64,000 nt of DNA from Stenotrophomonas sp. ATCM1_4 (GTDB lineage: Bacteria > Pseudomonadota > Gammaproteobacteria > Xanthomonadales > Xanthomonadaceae): contig NZ_QPFB01000001.1 of the NCBI RefSeq assembly GCF_004348115.1, positions 3,054,028-3,118,027 of the forward strand. The letters are read 5' to 3'. The notes below the pieces were generated by a model, which had not been told where the DNA came from, did no database searches, and worked only from the letters and a program-made list of their open reading frames with translations. Within the stretch, counting starts at the first letter, position 1; each line of letters opens with the position of its first letter. A program made the position numbers and the translations under genes. Below are positions 30,382 to 42,500 of this stretch, piece by piece.

Positions 30382-31031
30382 ACGCCCGCCGTGTTCCTGC
30401 CAGGACAGCGGACCTTTCGCTGTCCTTGTTCGACGATGCCGCGCTGGCGCAACGCCAGGCCCCGCGCCTGGTCGCAGGCGTGGACGAAGCCGGCCGCGGC
30501 CCGCTGGCCGGCCCGGTGGCCGTCGCCGCGGTGGTGTTCGACCCGGCACGCCCGCGCATCAACGGACTGGATGATTCCAAGGCCCTGACCGCCGGCAAGC
30601 GCGAACTGCTGTACGACCGCATCGTCGAGCGCGCCCTGGCCTATTCGATCATCTTCGTCGACGTGGCCGAGATCGACAGCCTGAACATCTTCCAGGCCAC
30701 CATGCAGGGCATGCGCCGCGCGGTGGAAGGCGTCGGCCACGTGGCCCAGTTCGCCCGCATCGACGGCAACAAGATCCCCAAGGGGCTGCCCTGCCCGGCC
30801 GAAGCGCTGGTCGGCGGCGACGCCATCGACCGCGCGATCATGGCCGCCTCGATCCTGGCCAAGGTCAGCCGCGACCGTTACATGCTGGAGCTGCACCAGC
30901 GACACCCTGAATACGGCTTCGACCAGCACAAGGGCTACGGCACGCCGTTCCACTTGGCCGCGTTGAAAGCCCACGGGCCCTGCGCCGAACACCGAAGGTC
31001 GTTCGCGCCGGTCAGGGATGCCTTGGGGTAG
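30378..31031 (+). CDS. rnhB: Ribonuclease HII
   Basis: Removes ribonucleotides from DNA. It is 217 aa from a GTG in a GTGA overlap with lpxB. The active-site pair Asp36-Glu37 sits in [17 protein letters not shown]; further family blocks are [46 protein letters not shown] and [21 protein letters not shown]. The first 25 or so residues before the conserved core are slightly longer than in E. coli. Confidence 0.97.
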   Translation: MNARRVPARTADLSLSLFDDAALAQRQAPRLVAGVDEAGRGPLAGPVAVAAVVFDPARPRINGLDDSKALTAGKRELLYDRIVERALAYSIIFVDVAEIDSLNIFQATMQGMRRAVEGVGHVAQFARIDGNKIPKGLPCPAEALVGGDAIDRAIMAASILAKVSRDRYMLELHQRHPEYGFDQHKGYGTPFHLAALKAHGPCAEHRRSFAPVRDALG

Positions 31032-31198
31032 TGCCTCCGGCCAAGGCGTCGCCCGGCCCCCGCCCCGCCTCGCCGGCGGCAGCGGTGCCCGATTGCCGTC
31101 AGGCGCCGCCCGCCTTCGCCTTCCTGTACACCCGTTCCTGAGCCCTTGTTCCCCCGTTCCCCCGTCGCTACCCTGCTTCGGCACACTTCTGGCCCGGC

Positions 31199-34792
<3,594 letters not shown>

Positions 34793-34865
34793 ACCGGACG
34801 GACGCGTACGGGTTCATTCGACGCGTTCGGCTACACTTCCCCCCTTTAATTCATGACGGTTTCCG

Positions 34866-35825
34866 ATGAATCCGAACTACCTCGACTTCGAGCAACCCAT
34901 CGCTGATCTGGAAACCAAGATCAAGGACCTGCGCAGCGCCAGCGCCGGGCCGGCGGTCAATGTCGATGCAGAGGTGAAGGCGCTGGAAGACAAGCTGCGC
35001 CTGCGTACCGCACAGATCTTCCGCAACCTGACCCCCTGGCAGGTGTTGCAGGTGGCCCGCCACCCGTCGCGCCCGTACCCGCTGGACTACATCCGCATCT
35101 TCTGCGACGAGTTCCAGGAACTGGCCGGCGACCGCGCCTTCGCCGATGACAAGGCCATCGTCGGCGGCCTGGCCCGCATCGGCGGCCGCGCGGTGATGCT
35201 GATCGGCCACCAGAAGGGCCGCGACACCAAGGAAAAGGTCAAGCGCAACTTCGGCATGCCCAAGCCGGAGGGCTACCGCAAGGCGCTGCGCCTGATGAAG
35301 ATGGCGGAGCGCTTCAAGCTGCCGGTGCTGACCCTGATCGACACCGCCGGCGCATGGCCGGGCATCGACGCCGAAGAGCGCGGCCAGTCCGAGGCCATCG
35401 CCCGCAACCTGATGGAAATGGCCGAGCTGAAGGTGCCGGTGATCTGCACCGTGATCGGTGAAGGCGGCTCCGGCGGCGCGCTGGCACTGGGCGTGGGCGA
35501 CCGCACCCTGATGCTGGAGTACAGCGTGTACTCGACCATCAGCCCGGAAGGCTGTGCCTCGATCCTGTGGAAGGACGCCAGCAAGGCCAAGGACGCCGCC
35601 GAGCAGCTGGGCATGACCGCCCCGCGCCTGAAGAGCCTGGGCCTGGTCGACAAGGTGATCCGCGAGCCGATCGGCGGCGCCCACCGCAACCCGAAGCAGA
35701 TGGGCACCCGCCTGAAGGCCGTGCTGCTCAATGAACTGGACGCGCTGGACAAGCTGAGCGTGGAAGCATTGCTGGAGCAGCGCTACAAGCGCCTGCGCAG
35801 CTACGGTGCCTACGAGGCCGCCTGA
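34866..35825 (+). CDS. accA: Acetyl-CoA carboxylase carboxyltransferase subunit alpha
   Basis: Alpha half of the carboxyltransferase that produces malonyl-CoA for fatty acid synthesis, cytosolic with AccD. It is 319 aa with [87 protein letters not shown], and the oxyanion-type [15 protein letters not shown]. Last gene of the dnaE-accA pair, the same order as in E. coli. Confidence 0.98.
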   Translation: MNPNYLDFEQPIADLETKIKDLRSASAGPAVNVDAEVKALEDKLRLRTAQIFRNLTPWQVLQVARHPSRPYPLDYIRIFCDEFQELAGDRAFADDKAIVGGLARIGGRAVMLIGHQKGRDTKEKVKRNFGMPKPEGYRKALRLMKMAERFKLPVLTLIDTAGAWPGIDAEERGQSEAIARNLMEMAELKVPVICTVIGEGGSGGALALGVGDRTLMLEYSVYSTISPEGCASILWKDASKAKDAAEQLGMTAPRLKSLGLVDKVIREPIGGAHRNPKQMGTRLKAVLLNELDALDKLSVEALLEQRYKRLRSYGAYEAA

Positions 35826-35851
35826 GCCAACGCCGCCACGGGGACACAGGG

Positions 35852-36601
35852 ATGAGCCCGATCATTCTGCTTTCGCTGGTATTGCAGGTTGCCTGCTGCG
35901 TGCACGTCGTGCGCAACGGGCGGCCGCTGTACTGGATCGTCATCATCCTGATGTTCTCGTACCTGGCGGTGCTGATCTATTTCATCGCCGAGATCCTGCC
36001 GGGGTTGCGCAACAACCCCAGCGCGCGGCGCGGCCTGCGCCAGGTGCGTGACCAGCTTGATCCGTCCCGTGGCAAGCGCCAGGCCGACCAGCGCCTGCGC
36101 GTGTCCGACACCGCCGAGAACCGCCGGCAACTGGCGCAGCAGCACCTGGACCATGGCGAGTACGCCGAGGCCGCCACGCTATTCGAAAGCGCCCTGCGTG
36201 GCATCCACCGCGAAGACCCCGACCTGATGCTGGGCCTGGCCAAGGCCCAGTACGGGCTCGGCCAGGCAGCACAGGCCCGGCAGACACTGGACGCGCTGAT
36301 CGCCGCCAATCCCTCCTTCCGCTCGCAGGATGGTCATCTGTTGTATGCCCGCGCCGTGGAGGACAGCGGCGATGTCGATGCCGCCCTGCACGAGTACGAG
36401 GCCATGGTCGACGGCTTTGCCGGCGAGGAAGCACGCCTGCGCTATGCCCTGCTGCTCAAGCGCGCCGGCCGCCCCGACGAGGCGACCGCACAGTTGCGCA
36501 AGCTGCTGGATCGTGCCGAGCTCTCACCGAAGTACTACCAGCGCGCCCAGCGCGAATGGACCGACCTGGCCCGCAAGGAACTGCGCCAGCTCACCGCGTA
36601 G
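35852..36601 (+). CDS. Membrane-anchored TPR protein
   Basis: Product of 249 aa with two N-terminal membrane helices (about residues 3-18 and 27-48, PIILLSLVLQVACC and WIVIILMFSYLAVLIYFIAEI) and a soluble part built of TPR-like helix pairs (LAQQHLDHGEYAEAATLFESAL, GLAKAQYGLGQAAQARQTLDALIAANP, ARAVEDSGDVDAALHEYEAMV). Function unknown; similar membrane-TPR proteins usually scaffold envelope complexes. It follows accA by 26 bases on the same strand, so it may be the last gene of that transcript. Confidence 0.75.
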   Translation: MSPIILLSLVLQVACCVHVVRNGRPLYWIVIILMFSYLAVLIYFIAEILPGLRNNPSARRGLRQVRDQLDPSRGKRQADQRLRVSDTAENRRQLAQQHLDHGEYAEAATLFESALRGIHREDPDLMLGLAKAQYGLGQAAQARQTLDALIAANPSFRSQDGHLLYARAVEDSGDVDAALHEYEAMVDGFAGEEARLRYALLLKRAGRPDEATAQLRKLLDRAELSPKYYQRAQREWTDLARKELRQLTA

Positions 36602-36715
36602 CAGCGGCCTCGGCCGCGAAGCAGGGAACCCCTCCCCTCGCTGGAATGCCCGCCATGGCAACCCATTGGCGGGCGGCTTTCATGCGCGCGGACGCCGCAA
36701 TGGCATCGCGGGTAC

Positions 36716-36742
36716 AAAAAAGGCCGGCATTGCCGGCCTTTC
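36716..36742. terminator. Bidirectional terminator between the TPR gene and hemJ
   Basis: AAAAAAGGCCGGC - ATT - GCCGGCCTTTCT. The A-run gives a T-run on the minus strand for hemJ, and the plus strand ends in TTTCT for the TPR gene. The two genes converge here. Confidence 0.85.
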
Positions 36743-36762
36743 TGCTTGATACCCGCCGCGTA

Positions 36763-37218
36763 TCAGAACGGCTTGGCGATCACGAAGTACACGATGGCGA
36801 TGAACAGCACCAGCGGCAGTTCGTTGAACCAGCGCAGCGCGCGCGAGGACGGCAGCCCCCTGCCCTTGGCCACGCCCTTCAACCAACGCCCGGTGAAGAT
36901 GTAATAGACCAGAAGCAGCACCACCAGCCCCAGCTTGGCATGCAGCCAACCGGCGCCGCCCGGCGCCACCATGGTCGGGAAGTCCGGCAGCACCTTGTAG
37001 CCCAGCCACAACACCAGTCCCAGCAGGAAAGCGATGCCGAACATCATGTGGCCGAAGCGATACAGGCGCATGCCCATCAACTGCAGGCGCTGCTGCACGG
37101 GCGCCTGCCCGGCGGTCTCGACCAGGTTGACCAGGATCCGTGGCAGGTAGAACACCGCCGCCATCCACGCCACCACGAACACGAGGTGGAAGGTCTTGAC
37201 CCAAAAATAGGACTGCAT
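36763..37218 (-). CDS. hemJ: HemJ-type protoporphyrinogen oxidase (UPF0093/CopD-like membrane protein)
   Basis: Predicted inner-membrane protein of 151 aa with four hydrophobic segments. The N-terminus SYFWVKTFHLVFVVAWMAAVFYLPRILV contains the conserved His11 and the YLPR motif of the HemJ family, which oxidises protoporphyrinogen IX in heme synthesis. Further blocks are MRLYRFGHMMFG, WLHAKLGLVVLLLVYY and LRWFNELPLVLFIAIVYFVIAKPF. The ATG at 37216-37218 was chosen because the longer frame upstream runs into the divergent methyltransferase gene. Confidence 0.88.
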   Translation of the reverse strand: MQSYFWVKTFHLVFVVAWMAAVFYLPRILVNLVETAGQAPVQQRLQLMGMRLYRFGHMMFGIAFLLGLVLWLGYKVLPDFPTMVAPGGAGWLHAKLGLVVLLLVYYIFTGRWLKGVAKGRGLPSSRALRWFNELPLVLFIAIVYFVIAKPF

Positions 37219-37281
37219 GCACTGGCTCCAGCGGCGGCGTAGGATGTGCCCCATTTTCACCGATCCACACACGACACGCAC

Positions 37282-37878
37282 ATGCAGGACAAACAGTACG
37301 ACGCGGCTTACTTCCAACGCTGGTATCGCCGCGGTGACATCGGCGGCGCCGCGCGCCTTGCGCGCAAGGTGCAGCTGGCGGTGGCCAGCGCCGAGTACTA
37401 CCTGGAACGGCCGATCCGCAGCGTGCTGGACATCGGCGCCGGTGAAGGTGCCTGGCGCGCGCCCCTGCTCAAGCTGCGCCCGAAGCTGCAGTACATGGGC
37501 TTTGACGGCAGCGAGTACGCGGTGCGCCGGTTCGGCCGCACCCGCGACCTGCACCTGGCGCGTTTCGGCGACTTCCAGTGGCTGCGCCCGTGCGCGCCGG
37601 TGGACCTGCTTGTCTGCTCGGACGTGATGCACTACGTGCCCAGCCGCGAGCTCAAGGCCGGGCTGGAAGGCCTGGCCGAGCTGTGCGGCGGGGTCGCCTT
37701 CCTGGAAACCTTCACCGCCGAGGACGACTTCCACGGCGACCATGACGGTTTCCAGAAGCGCCCGGCGCGCTGGTACCGGCGGCAGCTGCAGGAGGCCGGC
37801 TTCCGCGCGGTGGGCTCGCACTGTTGGCTCGGCCCCGCATTCAGCGACGACGTCGCCGCGCTCGAAAGCCCCCGCTGA
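37282..37878 (+). CDS. Class I SAM-dependent methyltransferase
   Basis: Cytosolic enzyme of 198 aa with a Rossmann SAM-binding motif I (VLDIGAGEGAWRAPL), an acidic motif II (YMGFDGSEYAVR) and a motif IV-like DLLVCSDVMHYV. Substrate not recognisable. It is divergent from hemJ with 63 bases between the starts, which must hold both promoters. A stand-alone gene; phaZ follows 83 bases downstream. Confidence 0.85.
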   Translation: MQDKQYDAAYFQRWYRRGDIGGAARLARKVQLAVASAEYYLERPIRSVLDIGAGEGAWRAPLLKLRPKLQYMGFDGSEYAVRRFGRTRDLHLARFGDFQWLRPCAPVDLLVCSDVMHYVPSRELKAGLEGLAELCGGVAFLETFTAEDDFHGDHDGFQKRPARWYRRQLQEAGFRAVGSHCWLGPAFSDDVAALESPR

Positions 37879-37961
37879 GCCAGTCCGGCCGGCCTTAACG
37901 CCATCGCTGCCAGACTGGAGTATGCTGCGCAGCACCATATGACCATACATATTTGGACGTC

Positions 37962-39278
37962 ATGCTTTATCAACTGCATGAATTGACCCGCAACCTGCTT
38001 GCCCCGTGGGTCCATCAGGCCCAGGCCAACGCGGCGTTCTTCAACAACGGCGGGCACTGGTGGTCGTCCATGCCCGGCGCCGACCGCCTGGCCGCGATGA
38101 ACGAGCTGTTCCATCGCCTCGGCAAGGATTACGAAAAGCCGGAATGGGGCATCCACGAGCTGGAGCTGGACGGCGAGATCGTGCCGATCGCCCAGCTCAC
38201 CGAGGTCGAGAAGCCGTTCTGCAAGCTGCTGCGCTTCAAGCGCCACAGCAACGAGACGTCCAAGGTCGAAGCCCTGCTGGCCCAGCCGATCGTGCTGGTG
38301 GTGGCGCCCTTGTCAGGCCACCACGCCACCCTGCTGCGCGACACCGTGCGCACGCTGCTGCGCGACCACCGCGTCTACGTCACCGACTGGGTGGATGCGC
38401 GCATGGTGCCGGTCGAACAGGGCGAGTTCGGCCTGGACGACTACATCGAGTACGTGCAGGAATTCATCCGCCACCTCGGCGCCGACAACGTGCACGTGGT
38501 CAGCGTGTGCCAGCCGACCGTGCCGGTGCTGGCGGCGGTTTCGCTGATGGCCAGCCGTGGCGAGGCCACGCCGCGCTCGCTGGTGATGATGGGCGGCCCG
38601 ATCGATGCCCGCCACAGCCCGACCGCGGTCAACAACCTTGCCACGCGCAACCCGTTGTCGTGGTTCGAGAACAACGTCATCCACACCGTGCCTGCCCCGT
38701 ACCCGGGCCAGGGCCGCCGGGTCTACCCGGGCTTCCTGCAGCACGCCGGTTTCGTCGCCATGAACCCCAGCCGGCACCTGATGTCGCACTGGGATTTCTA
38801 CACCGACCTGGTCAAGGGCGACCTGGACGACGCCAACGCGCACCGTCATTTCTACGACGAGTACAACGCGGTACTGGACATGCCGGCACAGTTCTACCTG
38901 GACACCATCCGCGTGGTGTTCCAGGAGTTCCTGCTGCCGCGCGGCGAATGGTACGTACGCGGTGAGCGCGTGGACCCGTCGGCGATCCGCGACACCGCGC
39001 TGCTGAGCATCGAGGGCGAACTGGACGACATCGCCGGGCTGGGCCAGACCGAAGCGGCGCAGGCGCTGTGCACCGGCATCCCGGCGGCGCGCCGCAACCA
39101 CTTCATCGTCGAGGGTGCCGGCCATTACGGCATCTTCAGTGGTCGCCGCTGGCGCGAAGTGGTCTACCCGAAGATGCGCGACTTCTTCAGCGCGCAGTCG
39201 CAGCCGGCCGCGGCGAAGAAGAGCCGCAAGGCAGCGGCGAGCAACGTCACGCCGCTGCGCCGTCGCGCGCAGCGCTGA
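37962..39278 (+). CDS. phaZ: Intracellular polyhydroxybutyrate depolymerase
   Basis: Hydrolyses stored poly-3-hydroxybutyrate in the cytosol. It is 438 aa beginning MLYQLHELTRNLLAPW, the typical start of the family; the TTG nine bases upstream is not needed. Alpha/beta-hydrolase fold with the nucleophile elbow VSVCQPTVPVL, where the nucleophile is Cys183, the same residue and position as reported for the Ralstonia PhaZa1 enzyme, and a late His in EGAGHYGIFSGRRWRE. The last 25 residues are basic and Ala-rich (AAAKKSRKAAASN, PLRRRAQR). No PHB synthase or phasin gene lies in the window. Confidence 0.92.
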   Translation: MLYQLHELTRNLLAPWVHQAQANAAFFNNGGHWWSSMPGADRLAAMNELFHRLGKDYEKPEWGIHELELDGEIVPIAQLTEVEKPFCKLLRFKRHSNETSKVEALLAQPIVLVVAPLSGHHATLLRDTVRTLLRDHRVYVTDWVDARMVPVEQGEFGLDDYIEYVQEFIRHLGADNVHVVSVCQPTVPVLAAVSLMASRGEATPRSLVMMGGPIDARHSPTAVNNLATRNPLSWFENNVIHTVPAPYPGQGRRVYPGFLQHAGFVAMNPSRHLMSHWDFYTDLVKGDLDDANAHRHFYDEYNAVLDMPAQFYLDTIRVVFQEFLLPRGEWYVRGERVDPSAIRDTALLSIEGELDDIAGLGQTEAAQALCTGIPAARRNHFIVEGAGHYGIFSGRRWREVVYPKMRDFFSAQSQPAAAKKSRKAAASNVTPLRRRAQR

Positions 39279-39454
39279 GTACATTTGGACCTTTGTAGCC
39301 CCTCTCCCGCCTGCTGGAGAGGGGTTGGGGTGAGTGCAGATCGAAACGATGGCAATGCGCTTGGCAGCGTACTGCCCAAAACCCGCTGTCAGGGCCAAGG
39401 CAGAAGCCTCAAATGCTCAAGTGCTCAGAATCCCCTCATCCGCCCCTGGCGGGG

Positions 39455-39479
39455 CACCTTCTCCCGCTCGCGGGAGAAG
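39455..39479. repeat. Short palindromic intergenic repeat, copy 2
   Basis: Identical in all 25 bases to 4-28. It sits in the 265-base gap between phaZ and the SMR genes. A second hairpin-like motif (CCCCTCTCC and GGAGAGGGG, 39299-39325) lies in the same gap. Confidence 0.7.
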
Positions 39480-39511
39480 TGATGCAATCAGCGCCTGCCT
39501 CATTCAATACA

Positions 39512-39537
39512 AAGGCCCCGGCAATCACCGGGGCCTT
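39512..39537 (-). terminator. Terminator of the SMR operon
   Basis: Stem AAGGCCCCGG / CCGGGGCCTT with a CAATCA loop, seven bases after the stop of the minus-strand SMR gene; the minus strand continues with a short TTTG tail. Confidence 0.7.
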
Positions 39538-39543
39538 CTGCGT

Positions 39544-39858
39544 TTACGACACTGCCTTCAACCCGACCACGCCGGCCACGATCACGCACAGGCTCAGCAG
39601 ACGCGCGGTGCTGCGCGACTCACCGAAGAACAGCATGTTCACCAGCACCGCCGCCGCGGTGCCCAGGCCGATCCATACCGCATAGGCCACGCTCAGCTGC
39701 AGGTAGCGGAACGACTGGTACAGCAGCACGAACGAGGCACCGAAGCCGCCGAAGAACAGCAGCGCATTGAGCGCATTCCTGCGCTGGCTGTAGCGCTTCA
39801 GGCCAACCACGCCCAGCGTTTCCATCAGCGCGGCGATCACCACCAGGAACCAACCCAT
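39544..39858 (-). CDS. Small multidrug resistance (SMR) family transporter, subunit 2
   Basis: Inner-membrane proton-coupled drug/cation exporter subunit of 104 aa with four membrane helices. The essential glutamate is Glu13 in LMETLGVVGLK, and the signature VAYAVWIGLGTAAAV is present in helix 3. The start MGWFLVV was preferred to a longer frame with a basic N-terminus because the family begins here. Its start lies one base after the stop of the preceding SMR gene, so the two are coupled and probably form a heterodimer. Confidence 0.88.
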   Translation of the reverse strand: MGWFLVVIAALMETLGVVGLKRYSQRRNALNALLFFGGFGASFVLLYQSFRYLQLSVAYAVWIGLGTAAAVLVNMLFFGESRSTARLLSLCVIVAGVVGLKAVS

Positions 39859-39859
39859 C

Positions 39860-40216
39860 TCAACCTTCCTTGCCGGTCGCAACGGCCGTGTCTGCTTCCT
39901 TGCCATCGGCCAGCTTGAGCGCGATCACGCCCGCCACCAGCAGCGCCATGAAGGCACCCTTGGCGACGCTGAAGCTGCCACCGAACAGGAAGATGTCCAT
40001 CAGTGCGGCGCCCACCGTACCCACTGCCGCGAACACCGCGTACACGGTGCCGGTCGGCAAGGTTTCGCAGGCGCGGGCCAGCCATTGGAAGTCGACCAGG
40101 ATGACCGCGATGATCGGTATCCAGTGCCACCAGGCCGAGGCCACGTTGAACCCATACACCCAGACCAGCTCGAACACGCAGGTCAGGGCAACAAACAGCC
40201 AGCCTTTCCCGGCCAT
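39860..40216 (-). CDS. SMR family transporter, subunit 1
   Basis: Partner of the adjacent SMR protein, 118 aa, four membrane helices, Glu16 in TCVFELVWVYG and the diverged helix-3 motif TVYAVFAAVGTVGAA. A soluble Lys/Glu tail of about 15 residues (ADGKEADTAVATGKEG) extends past helix 4, as in one half of paired SMR systems such as YkkC/YkkD. It lies 54 bases after the TetR-type regulator on the same strand. Confidence 0.88.
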   Translation of the reverse strand: MAGKGWLFVALTCVFELVWVYGFNVASAWWHWIPIIAVILVDFQWLARACETLPTGTVYAVFAAVGTVGAALMDIFLFGGSFSVAKGAFMALLVAGVIALKLADGKEADTAVATGKEG

Positions 40217-40270
40217 GTCGTTCTCCTTGCTTCTCGTTGTTGTGTGCGGTGCGCATCGGCACCGCCGTGA

Positions 40271-40849
40271 TCAGACCGCCGGCGCGCGCCCCAGTCCGGC
40301 GCCGATGAAACGCTCCAGTTCGGCCAGATGCGCCCGCGCCTCGTCGGCCGACGTATCGGCATACAGATGCACCTGCTCGGCGGCGGCCTCGATGGCACCG
40401 ACCAGCACCCGCGCGGCATGCCGCGGCTGCACGCCGGCGGCGATCGCACCGTCCATGCGTGCCTGTTCCAGCAGTTGCTGCAGCCACGCGTACAGCGGCG
40501 CGTAGATCTGCTCCCAACGCCGCATCTGGTCGGTCTGGGTCATGCCGCTGTACAGCAGTGCCACCTCCTGGTGCTGCGCGCCGACCTCGGTGAAGATCAC
40601 CGCCGCCAACCGGTCCAACTGCGCGCCGGCCGGCAGGCCATCGAGCTGCGCATGCAATCGCGCCAGCAGCTGGGTCAGCACGCGCTCGGCGATGCCGCCC
40701 ATCACCGCCAACCGCGACGGGAAGTACAGGTAGTACGTGCCCTGAGCGATGCCGGCGCGCTTGACGATGTCCGATACCGTTGCCTTTTCGACGCCCTTTT
40801 CGGCGAACACGGCGATGGCAGCGTCGATGATGGCGGCGCGCTTGTCCAT
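40271..40849 (-). CDS. TetR-family repressor of the SMR operon
   Basis: DNA-binding repressor of 192 aa. N-terminal helix-turn-helix (IIDAAIAVFAEKGVEKATVSDIVKRAGIAQGTYYLYFPSRLAVM) followed by an all-helical ligand domain. It heads an operon with two SMR transporter genes, and a perfect palindrome lies 12 bases upstream of the ATG, so it probably represses itself and the exporters until a cationic drug binds. The ATG at 40847-40849 aligns with the family start; the longer upstream frame is not supported. Confidence 0.88.
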   Translation of the reverse strand: MDKRAAIIDAAIAVFAEKGVEKATVSDIVKRAGIAQGTYYLYFPSRLAVMGGIAERVLTQLLARLHAQLDGLPAGAQLDRLAAVIFTEVGAQHQEVALLYSGMTQTDQMRRWEQIYAPLYAWLQQLLEQARMDGAIAAGVQPRHAARVLVGAIEAAAEQVHLYADTSADEARAHLAELERFIGAGLGRAPAV

Positions 40850-41164
40850 GGCAAACCCAATTGACTGACTGTCAGTCATTTTAGGGATCCGCTCCGCAAG
40901 GTCAACCCGGACCCGCGCCGGGGCTGAACCACGATTTAGAAAGACCCCTTGCCCGCGTTCCGGAAGGAACACCCGGCCCCACCCGACAGGATCGCTTGCC
41001 AGCGGCCGGCGCGGCCCCTAACATGCGCGCCGTCGTCCCGGTTCTCGTGACGACCGTAAGCGTTCACGTCAACCAACGCGCCCATCAACTCCGGCCCTGC
41101 CGGGGCTGTTTGCCCGCTCGCGGGCAATAGGCGCCTTTGCTTGACCGGATCCTGGAGATCGCTC
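40850..41164. other. Divergent intergenic region, TetR gene to DUF2798 gene
   Basis: About 315 bases with no gene. It holds the TetR operator (40862-40878) and a small hairpin GCCCGCTCGCGGGC (41112-41125). GGAG at 41154-41157 is the ribosome binding site of the next gene. Confidence 0.6.
40862..40878 (-). promoter_or_regulatory. Palindromic operator upstream of the TetR gene
   Basis: TGACTGAC-T-GTCAGTCA: perfect 8-base arms around one base, 13 to 29 bases before the tetR-like start codon. Length and symmetry are typical of TetR-family operators. Confidence 0.8.
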
Positions 41165-41434
41165 TTGAACGCTTCACACAAACCCACCATTTTCCTCGGC
41201 ATTCCCAAGCTTCCCGTGCGTTACGGCGCCCTGGTCATGCCGTTGCTGCTGTCCCTGCTGATGACCAGCATCGTGTCGTTGATCAGCACCCTGAAAAGCA
41301 TCGGCCTGTCGCCGCAGCTCACGTCCAAGTGGCTGGGCGCCTGGGGCGTTTCCTGGCTGATCGCCTTCCCCGTGCTGTTGTTGCTCCTGCCGGTGGTGCG
41401 CCGGGCGACCGCCGCATTGGTGCGCTCGCCCTGA
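41165..41434 (+). CDS. DUF2798-type small membrane protein
   Basis: Product of 89 aa with two membrane helices (ALVMPLLLSLLMTSIVSLIST and WGVSWLIAFPVLLLLLPVVR) and the short family motif LSPQLTSKWLGAWGVSW. Function unknown in the family. A TTG start at 41165 with GGAG seven bases upstream fits better than the TTG at 41141, which has no ribosome binding site. Confidence 0.7.
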   Translation: MNASHKPTIFLGIPKLPVRYGALVMPLLLSLLMTSIVSLISTLKSIGLSPQLTSKWLGAWGVSWLIAFPVLLLLLPVVRRATAALVRSP

Positions 41435-41465
41435 GCATCCGCGCAGGGCTCCACCGTCATGCCAC

Positions 41466-41504
41466 AAACGAACGGGGCGCCAAGGGCACCCCGTTCGTTT
41501 GTTC
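41466..41504. terminator. Bidirectional terminator between converging genes
   Basis: Twelve-base perfect arms AAACGAACGGGG (41466-41477) and CCCCGTTCGTTT (41489-41500) with an 11-base loop. It lies between the end of the DUF2798 gene and the end of the minus-strand HAAS-sensor gene. Confidence 0.85.
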
Positions 41505-41519
41505 CTGCTGGCATGTGGC

Positions 41520-42500
41520 TTACAGGCGCACCAGCAGATGCTTGGCCATCGCGCCATGCAGCTTGCCGATGCCCCGTGCCAGGTGCAGCGTGCCGAACAG
41601 CAGCAATGCACCCACCGCCACCGATACCGGCCACACCCAGAAGGCGGTGGCCACGTTCACGCCGTCGATCCATATGCCGGCCGGATGGTCGAACAACAGG
41701 TCCCCCAGCGGCGCGAACATCAGTGCCAGCGACAGCGACAACAAGGTCGTTGCAATGGTGAAGTAGGCCACGCCCAAGGGCAGCATCAGCAGGAAGTACA
41801 ACATCGTCAGCCAGGTGCGCCCGTCGGCGAACATCGCCCCGATGCGCGCCAGCCAGCCCTGGCTCTTGTCCGTGTAGGCCGGACGGCGCGGCATGCGCAC
41901 CCCGAGCATGGTCTCGATGATGCGGCCCTCCACCAGCGACAGCACCCGCACCGACCCCAGGAACAGCAGCAGGATCGGGATGCCGATGATCAGGATCAGC
42001 AGCGATACCGACAGCGACAGGCCGGTCACCACCCAGGTGAAGAAGAACGTGCCAGTGGCCAGCGACAGCAGCATGTAGAACAGCGCGCCGTAGGTATGCG
42101 GGTCGAGCACGACGCCAAAGAAGCGCGCCACCAGCGACCGCTGCGGCGCGGCGGCCGGCGGTGGCAACGCCGGCCCGGCCGGGGCGGCCGCTGCGGCGGC
42201 CACCGCCGCCGGCGTGATCCGCATGCCCGGCGCACGCAGCGCGCGGTTCACCGTCACTTCGGTCTCGCGGTAGATCTCGGCCACTTCCTCCGGCGCGCCG
42301 TAGCTGCCGGCGACACCGGCGATGACCTCCGCCTCGGTCTTGCCGGCCTGCTCGGCCAGTTCCGAGCGCAGGTACTCCTCCGCGTCGTACAGCGCGTCCT
42401 GGATCATCGCCGGATCAGCACCGGCCAGTGCGGCGCGCAGTTGCTCCAGGTACTCGGGGATGGTGGTGGGAAGCGGCCTTGCGTGGTTGTCAGCGTTCAT
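41520..42500 (-). CDS. HAAS domain / putative-sensor membrane protein
   Basis: Product of 326 aa: a soluble N-terminal helical module (IPEYLEQLRAALAGADPAMIQDALYDAEEYLRSEL and VAGSYGAPEEVAEIYRETE), which looks like the HAAS/DUF1700 module found with PadR regulators, a Pro/Ala-rich linker, and then a membrane part with at least five hydrophobic segments resembling the 'putative sensor' domain. Its start overlaps the stop of the padR-like gene, so both are made together. It may control or be controlled by PadR; the ligand is unknown. Confidence 0.75.
   Translation of the reverse strand: MNADNHARPLPTTIPEYLEQLRAALAGADPAMIQDALYDAEEYLRSELAEQAGKTEAEVIAGVAGSYGAPEEVAEIYRETEVTVNRALRAPGMRITPAAVAAAAAAPAGPALPPPAAAPQRSLVARFFGVVLDPHTYGALFYMLLSLATGTFFFTWVVTGLSLSVSLLILIIGIPILLLFLGSVRVLSLVEGRIIETMLGVRMPRRPAYTDKSQGWLARIGAMFADGRTWLTMLYFLLMLPLGVAYFTIATTLLSLSLALMFAPLGDLLFDHPAGIWIDGVNVATAFWVWPVSVAVGALLLFGTLHLARGIGKLHGAMAKHLLVRL

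Noticed and set aside
31146..31174. Promoter-like TTGTTC and TACCCT (17-base spacer) before dnaE
   Set aside because: Only three of six matches in each box inside a C-rich stretch; not better than chance.
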